Position numbers and translations under genes: made by a program. A model generated the notes under the pieces. It searched no databases. It saw nothing but the letters and a program-made list of their open reading frames with translations, and was not told the DNA's origin. From Saussurea involucrata (lineage: Eukaryota; Streptophyta; Magnoliopsida; Asterales; Asteraceae), in NCBI GenBank assembly GCA_033807775.1, contig CM066313.1:58749984-58813983 (forward strand): a stretch of DNA of 64,000 nucleotides, written 5' to 3'. Positions 1-9,903 of the stretch are shown here, piece by piece (the first letter of the stretch is position 1; the number at the start of each line of letters is the position of its first letter).

Positions 1-312
1 CATGCGGCTACTAAGGTTGTCAACAAAGGTCAATGACATGCAACCAACCAGCTGATGACACGTGTAAAGTGTAAACTGACTTGCATTAAATGCATGCAGT
101 ATATAAGAAGACAAACTCACTTCATTTGAAGTAACTTGCTAACTCTGGACAAGTTCATCCTTCTTATCTTGATATAGGTTATTATTAGTAATTTCCTTAT
201 CCTTCTTAGTGCAAGAAACCTTAGTGTTCCAACTTGTTTAGATTTAGGTTTATCCTTAATCTTGTTTCCGCAACAAGCTGTAAATTGTTAATGATTTATC
301 AATAAACAATTT
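1..312 (+). repeat. Element A 5' LTR, first segment (truncated by window start)
   Basis: This segment is nearly identical to 28526-28837 in the 3' LTR. It holds a promoter-like block: a G-box CACGTG at 59-64 and a TATA box TATATAAG at 100-107. It stops where a solo LTR begins at 313, and the last five bases AATTT (308-312) are repeated at 2412-2416 as the target duplication. Confidence 0.92.
59..107 (+). promoter_or_regulatory. LTR promoter of element A (G-box and TATA box)
   Basis: CACGTG at 59-64 lies about 35 bp upstream of TATATAAG at 100-107, inside the 5' LTR. This is the usual position for the retrotransposon's own Pol II promoter. The same block recurs in the 3' LTR near 28584-28632. 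The pair matters because a similar one precedes ORF3 of this element. Confidence 0.6.
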
Positions 313-2411
313 TGTAACGTCCCAAAAATTACAAGCAAATTTAAAATTTTAAATAAACAATTCATTTATAACAACTCATTAATTGATCCCAACGTTTCGT
401 TTGCAAACACATAATTAATATCTTTATAAAATCAAACCAGCGGAATAAACGTTTAATTATTAAAACCATAAAAACAACCAGCTCTCCTCGCGCGCCAGTG
501 TGTACTCGTCACGCCTTGGGGCCGCCCGTACCTGAAACCACAAACTATTGGGAAAGGGTAAGCACGAAGCTTAGTGAGTTCAAACACCATAAATAACACA
601 GTTATTTCCACACCACCATAAACAGATAATTGCACATAAACAGCATACAAGTCTACGAACAAATCATAAACATGCATATCCACACTCACCCACCTAAGAG
701 GCACAAGTCGGTCCCACCGACCACATGATAACATCTCCGGCCCCGCCGAATCCCCGGTCCCACCGAGTCTCTACGCCACCCGCGTATAAAATCTCCGGCC
801 CCGCCGGATCCTCGGTCCCACCGAGTCTCTACGCCACCCGCGTATAAAATCTCCGGCCCCGCCGGATCCTCGGTCCCACCGAGTTAACATGACAACATAG
901 TATCAACTAGACACCCCACTATCTAGTTCCACAACACAATCACATAAAGCTACCACACACGTACTACAACAATGATAAAACGACCGTTATTAGATATAGT
1001 GAGAGAACTCACCTCGAATGCGCGCCTAGCTTAACAACACAATTCAAGCTTCGCAAATACGGTCACTTCCCAGCACCTAAACGCATGTTAAAACCTGTCA
1101 ATACGAGACTCGGACCCTATGACACGACACACGCTTAAACCGTCACTAAAACTAATTTCCGTTCTCACAAAACAGGTCTGTTCGGGACCGGTTTCGACCC
1201 CTTTAAACCCAGAAAATTCCCAATATTATTTCATGACCAGAAAGTCCTCTGAGTTAGGGTTCCAAGGACATATTATACGCCTCCTAACGATTTTTCTACA
1301 ATTAACTATGAATTAAATACGAACGGTTACCAAAACTGCCAGTTTTTGGTCCAGCCTGAACAAACAGCCCAATACAGCCTAGCTACGGGCTTAATCAGAC
1401 TTTCGGCAAAACACGAAAAACCTTCCCCACTCGATTAGGGAACTTTGGGCACCAATTTCACCTCAAAACGAGTTACGAGCAAAAAGTTATGGTCTACACA
1501 AAACAGTGGCAGATTCCAGAATTTTACACATAAAATGACGAATCACCGAACTTGCGACCACTTTTTCGCCCAGTTAGAGACCGAACCAGTTTTCCGCTAA
1601 AACACGGAAAACGTGCCCGACCCCGAACTTGAACCGTGGGCGCCAGTTTCGGCTCAAACGGAGTTACGACGGAAAAGTTATGATCAAACGAAAACTGGAC
1701 AGCACACTTAGAATTTTCATAAAATCACGATTTATAAAAACGGTTACGAGTTCGGCTTATACGATTCGGGTTTTACGCTACGAGTGACACCCACTGCCAC
1801 CGCCCTCCACCCACGGACACCGCAGCGGCGGCGTGCGGCGGTGGTGGTCTCGCCGGAAAAAGAAAGGAAAAGGAAAAGAATGAGACGAACGAGAGAGCTA
1901 CATACCTCGCGACGACGTCTCACCACCACAACCAAACCTCTCACCCTCGACTCCTCCGACGACGGCCGATGGTGGAGACCTCCGGCGACAACAGCAGCGG
2001 CGGCGACGGCTGCCGCTGGGTTCTTCCTTCTCCTCACTCTCTTTCTCGCGATCTCTCTCTCTCTTCTTCTTTTCCGGCCGGTGACAACAAAGACAACCCA
2101 CACGAAAACGAATGAAGCCGTAGGTTTTTTTTTTGATTTCTTTTTCCTTTGCTTCATCCTTACGACAACAACCCCAAAGCAAAATACATAGGTCTCGAAT
2201 TCTCTTGCATGGGCCGAACCCAAGGTGGGTTTTTGGGCCTTTGACACAAATAGTCCCTCCACTTACAACCCTCTCGCAACTAACCAAAAATTCCGACACT
2301 TCAACGATTCGACCCAACTCGACTAACCCCGTTAACGGAAACCACAATAAATTAAACTTAAAAAAAAAGGATTAATACTAATAAATTACATACCGGGATA
2401 CAGGCTTTACA
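313..2411 (-). mobile_element. Solo LTR of a Ty3/gypsy chromovirus
   Basis: The 2099-bp block starts TGTAACGTCCC and ends GGGCTTTACA-like (TG...CA). It is flanked by AATTT duplications at 308-312 and 2412-2416. Both ends and much of the body match the LTRs of element B (7482-9484, 14862-16885), so it is a solo LTR of the same or a sister family, left by LTR-LTR recombination. Element B's gene direction implies minus orientation. The arginine-, histidine- and threonine-rich ORFs here are composition artefacts of GC-rich and CT-rich DNA. No gene is present. Confidence 0.92.
733..884. repeat. 58-bp tandem repeat with CGGT/ACCG hairpins
   Basis: About 2.6 copies of a 58-bp unit begin at 733, 791 and 849. 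Each contains a short inverted repeat, CTCGGTCCCACCGAG or close variants, with a 6-bp stem and a 3-nt loop. Related hairpin words occur in the LTRs of element B near 7885-7990 and 15265-15353. The role is unknown. Confidence 0.85.
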
Positions 2412-2488
2412 AATTTAGAAAAGTAAAATTTGTGTGTTTGTATTCAACCCCCCCTTCTACAAACTTGTATAACCCTTCGGGACCAACA
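2412..2488 (+). repeat. Element A 5' LTR, second segment
   Basis: The LTR resumes after the solo LTR and ends GGGACCAACA, matching the end of the 3' LTR at 28908. Removing the insert and one AATTT copy restores an uninterrupted LTR. The primer-binding site follows two bases later. Confidence 0.93.
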
Positions 2489-2490
2489 AG

Positions 2491-2504
2491 TGGTATCAGA
2501 GCAG
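2491..2504 (+). other. Element A primer-binding site (initiator-Met tRNA)
   Basis: TGGTATCAGAGCAG lies two bases after the LTR end. TGGTATCAGAGC is the standard plant complement of the 3' end of initiator methionine tRNA, where minus-strand DNA synthesis starts. Confidence 0.92.
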
Positions 2505-2574
2505 ATTTGTTTAATCTCATAAACAAGATCTAATCTATACTAAGATTTTTTCTCTTCCTTGCTATTATCTGAAA

Positions 2575-2997
2575 ATGGCTACCAACACAAACACAAACTA
2601 TATCGACAATGGTTCTCTTGCAAAACCCCCTAGATTTTCCAGAGACAATTTTAATCTATTGAAAAATAGGATGACTCTCTTCTTAGAAGGTGTAGATCCT
2701 ACTATGTCTTACTATCTTGAAAACGGTCCATACATCCCTGTAAGAATTGATGCTGCAGTTCCAGCCGCTGAGAATAGACCTGCTATTCCAGAAAGGCTGG
2801 TCCCTAAGGAAATCTTTCAATGGACCGATGAAGATAAGAAGAAAGTGGCTATCGACACAAAAGCCAGATCCATACTATCCATGTCTCTTCCTGACGAAGT
2901 CTACCATTCCGTCATGAACCTGAAAACATCAAAAGCCATGTGGGACACAATTTGTGTTCAGTATCAAGGTACCACTGAAGTCCAGGAAAGTCACTAG
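2575..2997 (+). pseudogene. Element A gag, N-terminal part
   Basis: The ATG at 2575 opens a 140-residue frame with the conserved copia gag start: a short leader, then KPPRFSRDNF and a helical segment ending near MWDTICVQYQGTTEV. Gag forms the virus-like particle that packages element RNA. The frame stops at 2995-2997 just after VQES. The central gag and the normal zinc-knuckle region that F and D carry are missing. The sequence jumps in another frame to a lysine-rich post-knuckle segment, so an internal deletion near 2985-3000 is inferred. The start codon is 84 bp after the primer site. Confidence 0.85.
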
Positions 2998-3667
2998 ACC
3001 CTCAGCTTTCCTAAAGAAAAACTTTGTTCCTAGGAATAAAGATGACAAATACGCAAAGCTGAAGGAGAAGTATGCAAAGCTGAAAAGCTTTAAGAAGAAA
3101 GGCAAAGGCTTTATGGCCAACTATGATTGGGCTGCTTCTGATGAAGAAGAATCATCATCTGACTCTGAAGATGATGAAGCAAATCTCTGCCTTATGGCCA
3201 AGATTGAAGACGAGGTAGAAAGTTCAGACATTTCCTCCACTTCAACCTCTGCAATTCAGGTATCACCGTCTTTCTTTACCAATATTGCTAATATTGATGA
3301 AGCTGATAGTCTTCGAAAAATCGATCTCTTGACTAGAAGTTTATATGAAGCCATGAATGGCAAAACTATAGTTGAAAATCAGAACCTTGATCTAGCTGAA
3401 CAACTTAAAAAATGTCACCTTCAAATAGAAAGTCTTTATAAAATTGAAGAAGATTTTAAAGATCAAGTTCACTTGAATCAACTAGTCAAAATCGAGCGCG
3501 AAGAAGCTATCGCTGCATTAAGAGCTGAAAAAGCTACTGTTGAAGGATGGTGTAATTCTTCAACAAAGATCACTGAGATAATTAAGTCTCAGATACCCCT
3601 GAGTGATAAACGTGGTCTTGGTTACAAAGCTAATTCTCAAGAACCAACCACTGATTGTTCCACACTC
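2954..3667 (+). pseudogene. Element A gag, middle part, cut by element C
   Basis: This frame continues gag after the deletion. It has a lysine-rich stretch with repeats of YAKLK, an acidic serine-rich stretch (DEEESSSDSEDDE), then a coiled-coil-like region rich in E, K and L. Element C enters at 3668 inside the frame. The five bases CACTC are duplicated at 18628-18632, and the same reading frame resumes after C with no frame change, so C inserted without altering frame. The apparent start at 2954 is not a true start, because it lies in the out-of-frame tail of the N-terminal part. Confidence 0.83.
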
Positions 3668-4042
3668 TGTTAGACCCAGATTTAACAGGTAACAACGATT
3701 CAATGAGGAATAACAATAACAGATAATGATTTCAACTTGTCATCCCTCTCACATTCAATAATAAGATAGTTACAAAGGTTTGAATTAAAATCCTAACTAT
3801 CTCTCTCTAAACAATTTAGCTCTCGATGAATATGTGAATCGCTTATGATCGGCTAACCTAATTCTAAGGTTAACACTAACCTTATATACCAAGGCCTTAA
3901 ACACACAGGCCCATGGCCCATCAAGCTAATCTAAGCCCATTTATGATTAAAGGCTTTTACAATTAATTAAATAAACTCTATAATTAACCTATATAATTAT
4001 TTATATATCTTTCTAATATGTAGGTCATTTATGGTCCTAACA
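3668..4042 (-). repeat. Element C left LTR (3' LTR in element sense)
   Basis: The 375-bp repeat begins TGTTAGACCC and ends GGTCCTAACA. It is almost identical to 18253-18627. A polypurine tract on the minus strand abuts it at 4043. Confidence 0.95.
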
Positions 4043-4056
4043 ATCTCCCCCTAAAG
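4043..4056 (-). other. Element C polypurine tract
   Basis: The minus strand reads CTTTAGGGGGAGAT directly next to the LTR, the position where plus-strand DNA synthesis is primed. Further C-rich tracts at about 4158-4166, 4388-4432 and 4458-4466 look like extra polypurine tracts. Multiple tracts before the 3' LTR are a known Sirevirus trait. Confidence 0.88.
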
Positions 4057-5858
4057 ATATATAAATAAAAATCGGTCTTGAAACCTTCAAATCTTGATCT
4101 TCTCTTCTTCTTGAATCTTTGAAGCACTTCGGCGTTGCTTGTCTTCATGTCTTTTTCCGCTCCCCCTTGAATAAAGCTCTTGATTAAAGCTCTTGAATTA
4201 GCTTTCAGGTTTAAAAGAACGTGTAGAACCAATATGCTCGAAGGAGGAAACAATTTGAAGCGAACACCACTTGATAAACGATGAGAAGAGTTGATCACTT
4301 GTAAGAACTTTGAATACTTGAATGCACTTTGAAGCTCTTTGAATCTCGGAACAGTTACTCCCTTTCGGCTTTTGCATGGGGAGTTTTTTTACTCCCCCTC
4401 GGCTTTTGCTAACTCCCCCTCAACTTGATAATCCGTGTCTTTGAATCTGTACCCTTCCTCCCCCTCATGATGAGTAGGAGCATTCGGAGCATCATGTACG
4501 TTCAAAGACAATAGTAACGAGTAGCAAACGAACAAGATAAAAACAGTAAGTAACCAGAACGGGGTAAAAAGCTAACACAGAAACACAAAAGTAACTGTTA
4601 TCACAACAATTTTAAAAAAATCGTGTGGCCTATGTTCAGAGTTGGCAATGGGGTATCTCTGATAGGACTTCCAGTTATCACTGAAGAAAATATAAGAAAT
4701 TAACTTCTCAAACTGTTCCGGCAATATCACGAAGATATGCAAATGGAATCACAAAGACTCGTGCATGTGTGAAAGAAAATAAATTCTATCTGATTAGGCT
4801 CAAAATATTGATTTAACCTGGGACGCAAGTTAAAATCAATAGACATAGTGATAAGAATATGAAGTTTGGAGACCGGAGCTGATGTCTTCCTGTTTCAATA
4901 TCTAAGACCTCCGAGTGAGGAATAGATAGATTATGTACTAATCTTCGTGAATATATGAAGCAAGCATCTGTTGAGAGATACTTGAGTGGCTGGGTGGGGT
5001 GACACGAGTTATCGACACTGGGTCCATGTCTATTTCAATATTCATCTCCAAAGAACGAGAGTGAATAGATTGTGTGGTTACCCGGATAACTGACTCGGTT
5101 TGGTAAGGACCAATAATTCCTTTAAGTCCTGTCACAGCCTCACCATATTCTTTTCTCCCCAAACTCATCTATCAATCTAGACCTCTCACTGTTGTCTACA
5201 AGGGATGTGTTTCTTGGGTAGGTCCTTCCGGTTCTGGATAGACCATAGAAACGATGTAATTCCTAACACTCCTTTCATGCTACGAGTATAGCAGTTTAGT
5301 AAAACAGTTAAATACGAGTCCTGAACTGATTTGTTCAGAAGTCGTTAAAAAATAAGTTCGAGTTCTGATCTGAAGTAATCAGAAGTCATAGTTGAAAAAC
5401 CAGAATTTCAAGAAACAAAATCAAGCGCAAAACATATTGACTCAGTAAGCACAGTGTTTGCAAGAAAGAGACAATGATCAGAAAGTTTAATTGTGAGGAA
5501 CAAGTCACAATTAATTTATCAGATAAGAATCGAATCATTGATGTGAACTGATGAACTATGAACACAAAGTGGAATTCAAAAACGAGTGTATTTCCATCGA
5601 AAAATCAACAAACATTTGAGACATGGAAATAACTAAATCAAGCAAGTTTTGATCATGGCAATCATGGAAGTTAAAATTAGATAATAACAAACGCAAGTAA
5701 GTTATTCATAATGAATTGCCAAGGTTTTTGAATTCAATTAGAGTTCACATACCTTGCATACGATAGTACCCCCCCTCAAAATTGGCCTAACCTTTGAATG
5801 CTCGTCATGTGAAAAGAATCTTCTAATTTAAATGCACATGACGTTCCTGTAAAACAGA
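4057..5858 (-). other. Element C 3' noncoding region
   Basis: About 1.8 kb between the gag-like gene and the polypurine tract contains no convincing gene. It is shared with element G (32564-32770 and 47290-48235). It contains two 30-nt hairpins at 5315-5344 and 5359-5388. A 76-codon ORF at 4938-5168 is roughly kept in G but loses its start region there, so I leave it uncalled. Confidence 0.7.
5315..5388. repeat. Paired hairpin repeats in element C
   Basis: Two units (5315-5344, 5359-5388) each form a stem of up to 12 bp around a short loop. Core stems are CTGAAC/GTTCAG in the first and CTGAT/ATCAG in the second. Element G has three such units at 47654-47768 with other, still complementary, stem sequences. 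Confidence 0.75.
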
Positions 5859-7255
5859 TTAGAAGGATTTTGGTATCCATCTTGGGATGGATCCTTATCG
5901 GTTAGATGCCCTAGGACTGTGAGGACCGGGGATACTATAAGTACCATACCAATACATAGCATGGTCTTTCTTCACAAAGTCATTTGTTCCACAATAAGAG
6001 CAACACAACTTCTGTGTAGATAAGCTGATCAGTTTATTAACAGAGTAAACTTGATCAGTTTTCACAAAAGGTTTAGTGTGGAAAGCTGTGTTGTTCTTGG
6101 CACTCTTAACAGAGACAAATGACTTTGGAGTAGGAGTGGTTCCTTTAACTCTCCACTCCATTTTTACTTTCTTGGAAGATGGATTATCTTTATTGTCAAC
6201 ACGAGAATTATAGAAAATATTGGAAGGTCGAGTCTGATCTTTTGAAAAATCCTTTGATTTGACAAAATTCTTTGAAGAACGAATTGTCGAAAATGAACTT
6301 GAAGCATAAGAAGGTTGAACACCTTTGATCTTGCTTTCTAAGGCATTTCGTTCTTCGAGAATTAAATCAAATTTCTTTTGTAAATCAGATTTAACCATTT
6401 GTTCTTTTATGATCTCGGTTGCTAATCCAGATAATCTCTGTGTAAGCTTAGAAATTTCAGTCTTAAAGATCTTTCTCTCCTTTTCAAAATCATCTTTCAA
6501 GCATTTAGCCCTAAAGCCCTCAACTTTCCCTTTCTCAGACTCTTTGATTAGAACGTCTAATTCTTTTTCTAAATCAGATATTTTCAAAGAAAGTTCTCCA
6601 TTCGTTGTAGTAAAAGAATTACGTTCTATTTCAAACTTCTCTCTTTCTGCAATTAAAACCTTTTCAAAGTCGGAGACCTGTTTTGAAAGTTTAAGCACAT
6701 AAGCTTAAGTCTCTTCTTCTCTTCAAGAGAATTGGTTGAAAGCCCATATTGCTTTTGAGTAAGCAATTGTCTTTCCTTTTCAAAGCTTTCATTTTCCTTT
6801 TCAAAAACCTTTTCAAGAGTATATAGTTTACTTTTAAGCTCAAGGTTTTCACAGTTCAGGAGTTTACCTTTCTCTTCTTCTTCAACCAGCTTCTCAGAAC
6901 TAATCCAGATTTGAGATTTCAGCTCCTTTAGTTCTTTGATGTACTTGTTGCACAAATCATCTGATTGCTGGATATTCTTTTCATGTAGTCTTTGATGTGC
7001 TTTCTTTTCAAGTGCCTTTATTTCGTCTTGTGATGGCAATTCAGACAACTTCTTTTTCAGCTCAGAGTTTTCAGTCTCTAATGCTGTTGCCTTTTCTTCA
7101 GATTTAGCAAGCTTCTCAGAACTTTTAATTGTTTGCAATTTCAGTTCCTCCAGTTCTTTGACTTTCTCGCTGATAAAATCATCTGCAGACTTGATATTGA
7201 AATCATACATTCTTTTAAGGTCTTTACAATCAGGATTGAAGCAATACTTCGACAT
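5859..7255 (-). pseudogene. Element C gag-like coiled-coil protein
   Basis: The start at 7255 gives MSKYCFNPDC, then about 200 residues of heptad-rich coiled coil with repeated KLAKSEEKATALETEN-type blocks. A one-base loss near 6700, judged against element G, shifts to the frame 5895-6698. That frame is also coiled coil, then basic, ending in a conserved CCSYCGTNDFVKKD segment. A TAA near 5895 precedes the family's usual ending RWIPKSF, whose stop is at 5859-5861. The ending resembles the last residues of gag in A and F (WVPKKN, WVPKRN), so this is probably a gag derivative that binds or packages RNA. No pol follows. The cysteine motif is not a standard CCHC knuckle. Confidence 0.72.
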
Positions 7256-7481
7256 TGTTACCTGAAAAATTGATCGTTAATCGGTGTTATTTTGAAGAAT
7301 CAAAATTGCGGAAGAAAATCAAAAATTAAATTTGAAAAACGAATCTAAAAATAAATTCGTTTTAAAAATTCAAAATCTGATTATTGACTTTAAACGAACG
7401 AAATCAAACTTCGAGAATGAAACCTGTAAGAAAACAAACCAAGTTAGATCAAACACGACGAAAAATAAATCACAAAAATGA
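7256..7481 (-). other. Element C leader, part next to gag-like start
   Basis: AT-rich noncoding leader lies between the gag-like start and the insertion point of element B. AATGA at 7477-7481 is B's target duplication. The leader resumes at 16891. I see no gene. Confidence 0.8.
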
Positions 7482-9484
7482 TGTAACGTCCCAAAAATTA
7501 CAAGGAATTTAAAAATTTTAAAATAATGCATTTCATTATAGTCAAACCATAAATTAACAAATCCCATTGTAAATAAAACTAAACGTCGTTAATTTAAACC
7601 GTCAAATAAAATTCATGCAGCGGAAAAATCATAAAATTAAATCCCGACATTTAAAAGTGAAACTTGAACAGCCTTCGCCTTGCGCTAGTGTGTACCGTCA
7701 CGCTCGACTGCTACTCGCACCTGAAATCATAAGATATTGGGAAAGGGTAAGCACAAAGCTTAGTGAATTCTACCACTACGCAGGTAGCAATTACACATAT
7801 GTCACCCCTACTCGCAAGTAGGCAACCAACACTACAATTACCAGTATAATTGCATATCAAGGTTTAAACATATAAACACATACCTCGGCCCCGCCGAGTC
7901 CTCGGTCCCACCGAGTTCACACATTGGATGTCCGTACTAGCTCAGTCCCACCGAGCCCTCGGTCCCACCGAGCCCCTCAGTCCCACCGAGGTGTACGCAA
8001 AACACAGATAATCCACAAAATATAATAATTTACAATTAGCTATCACACCACAACTAGTTCACGTAAACATACTAACACACATAAAACAAACGCAACATAT
8101 CTGCAACTCCTAGACTACGCAGTGAGAAAACTCACCTCAAAGTAACGCAAGCCTTCGTGATCAGCAACACCAACCGGTTAACTTCCCTCACCTCTTTCCA
8201 CCTAGACACGCGTTAACAAACGTCAAAAGGAAGTCCCAACCCAACTACGATTACTAACTTACCAAAATTAAACATTGCAGCTTTCTATCTAAAAACACAG
8301 GTCTGTTCGGGACCTGTTTTACCCCCTTAAAACTGATAATTCCAGAAACCAAAAACCATAATCACAAAGTCCCATGTCTTAGGGTTCCAGGGACATATCG
8401 CACGCGTTCTAATGATGTTCCTAGCCTCTTTTATGAATTTTACAAAATCGCCTCGTAGAACAGCGAAAAACAGGACCTGTCAGTACAAAACGACAATTTG
8501 ACACTAGCTATGGTCCGAACTGATTTTTCCGTAAAACATATGAAACTTACTACACTCAGAATGGGAGATTTTGGAACTGATTTCACCCCAATACAATGTT
8601 CCTAGAATAAGTTATGGTTTTTACAAAACAGTGGCAGAAACTATATATTTCACATGAAATGATAACTATTGATTATTAAACCATTAAGTCATGACTTAAA
8701 CCAAACAGACCCGGAAAACCTAATAGCTTACTGGAATAAGGTTATACTAGGCTGGTCAACAGCCGTGCACCACCCACTGCCGCCTTTGGCGGTGGTGGTG
8801 GTTGGCGGCGGCGACGGTGGTTACGGTAACACTCTCCGGCGAAACCTCCCAACATCACCCACCCCGACTCACCCGCAACCTCACACCCGCACACACCCAC
8901 ACACCAGCACACACCCGCACCCCCCTGCCGTCACCACGGCAGCCGTGGCTGCGGCGGTGGTGGTGGCGATGTACGGCGTTTCTCTGACAAACGACAACAA
9001 CAAACGAGAAAATAGACGAACCTACCTCGACGAACCCTTCTTCCTCCTATTTTCCGACCACACCCGCCGCTGATTCCCTCACGCCGGCAATCACCTTCTT
9101 CCTCCTCTCGACTCTCGCTCTCTCTCGGTTTCTCTCTCTCTCTCTTTTCGTTTTCTCTCTCTCTCTCTCTTCTCTTCTCGGCCGAACACAACAAAAGGGG
9201 AGGGGAAACACTTTTTAGGGTTGGCTAAACTAATGGGAAGGAGAAGAAAACGTGCAAGGGGAGGGGGGGGGGGGATCGGTTCTAGGGCCTAACCCATGCA
9301 AGTTTGGGCCTTGCCCCACTTTAGCCCCTCAACTAACCTCCAACACACAACCTACCCACAATGACCCTATGTTAACAAAACGGTCCGACTCGACTAACCC
9401 CGCTAACGGAACCCACGATAAACATCAAAGCTTTTCTAACAAAAAGGAATTAAATAAAATACGTACCGGGATACGGGCTTTACA
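7482..9484 (-). repeat. Element B left LTR (3' LTR in element sense)
   Basis: The 2003-bp repeat begins TGTAACGTCCC and ends GGGCTTTACA, paired with 14862-16885. It contains hairpin words of the CTCGGTCCCACCGAG type near 7885-7990, one unit more than the right LTR. It also has a GC-rich stretch near 8760-8960 and a CT-rich microsatellite near 9110-9175. ORFs inside it are artefacts of biased composition. Confidence 0.95.
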
Positions 9485-9498
9485 ACTCTCCCCCGCTT
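9485..9498 (-). other. Element B polypurine tract
   Basis: On the minus strand AAGCGGGGGAGAGT lies directly against the 3' LTR, as expected for the plus-strand primer. Confidence 0.85.
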
Positions 9499-9501
9499 GA
9501 A

Positions 9502-9903
9502 TTAGACTTCGTCCTCGAAGTCTTGACCGACGAAAAGCTCGGGATAATTCTCGCGCATCTCCGCTTCGGGCTCCCACGTCCACTCTGAACCCTTCCGGTG
9601 CTGCCACTGGACTTTCACCAGTCCAATGATCTTGTTGCGCAGGTTTTTCGTCTTCCTCTCGATGATAGCTATCGGTTTCTCCACATAGTTGAGCCTCTCA
9701 TCAATCTGGATATCCTCGAGAGGAATCACGGCAGACGCGTCCACTACACACTTCCGCAATTGAGAAACGTGGAAGGTGTTGTGAATCAAGCTCAACTCAT
9801 CTGGTAACTCTAAACGGTAAGCTACCTTCCCCACACGAGCGATAATCTTGTAAGGTCCGATGTAACGGGGTCCTAACTTTCCCCGCTTGCGGAACCGAAT
9901 CAC
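9502..9903 (-). pseudogene. Element B integrase C-terminus with chromodomain
   Basis: This 133-residue frame is the last part of pol. It holds the KRGKLGPRYIGPYKI block typical of gypsy integrase C-termini, the NTFHVSQLRK motif, then a chromodomain-like segment with VKVQWQ and EWTWEPEAEM, and ends at 9502. In chromoviruses this domain directs integration toward particular chromatin. A one-base loss near 9905 separates it from upstream integrase: the preceding frame reads to a stop just past the WKG motif. The chromodomain has the aromatic residues seen in Tekay/Del-type elements. Confidence 0.88.

Noticed and set aside
1744..2375. Long overlapping ORFs on both strands rich in R, T and S
   Set aside because: They lie inside the solo LTR in GC- and CT-rich DNA, and equivalent ORFs in B's LTRs differ by indels. 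They are composition artefacts.
2489..2506. tRNA gene at the TGGTATCAGAGC words
   Set aside because: Only the 3' complement is present. These are primer-binding sites next to LTRs, seen at each copia element and at B.
4938..5168. Small ORF conserved between C and G
   Set aside because: In G the start region is lost and the only start lies in F's LTR. No domain is recognised. Conservation is explained by shared ancestry of the region.
8669..9073. Proline/threonine/histidine-rich ORFs in B's LTR
   Set aside because: They fall in CACACC and GGTGG repeats, with counterparts in the other LTR that differ by frameshifting indels.
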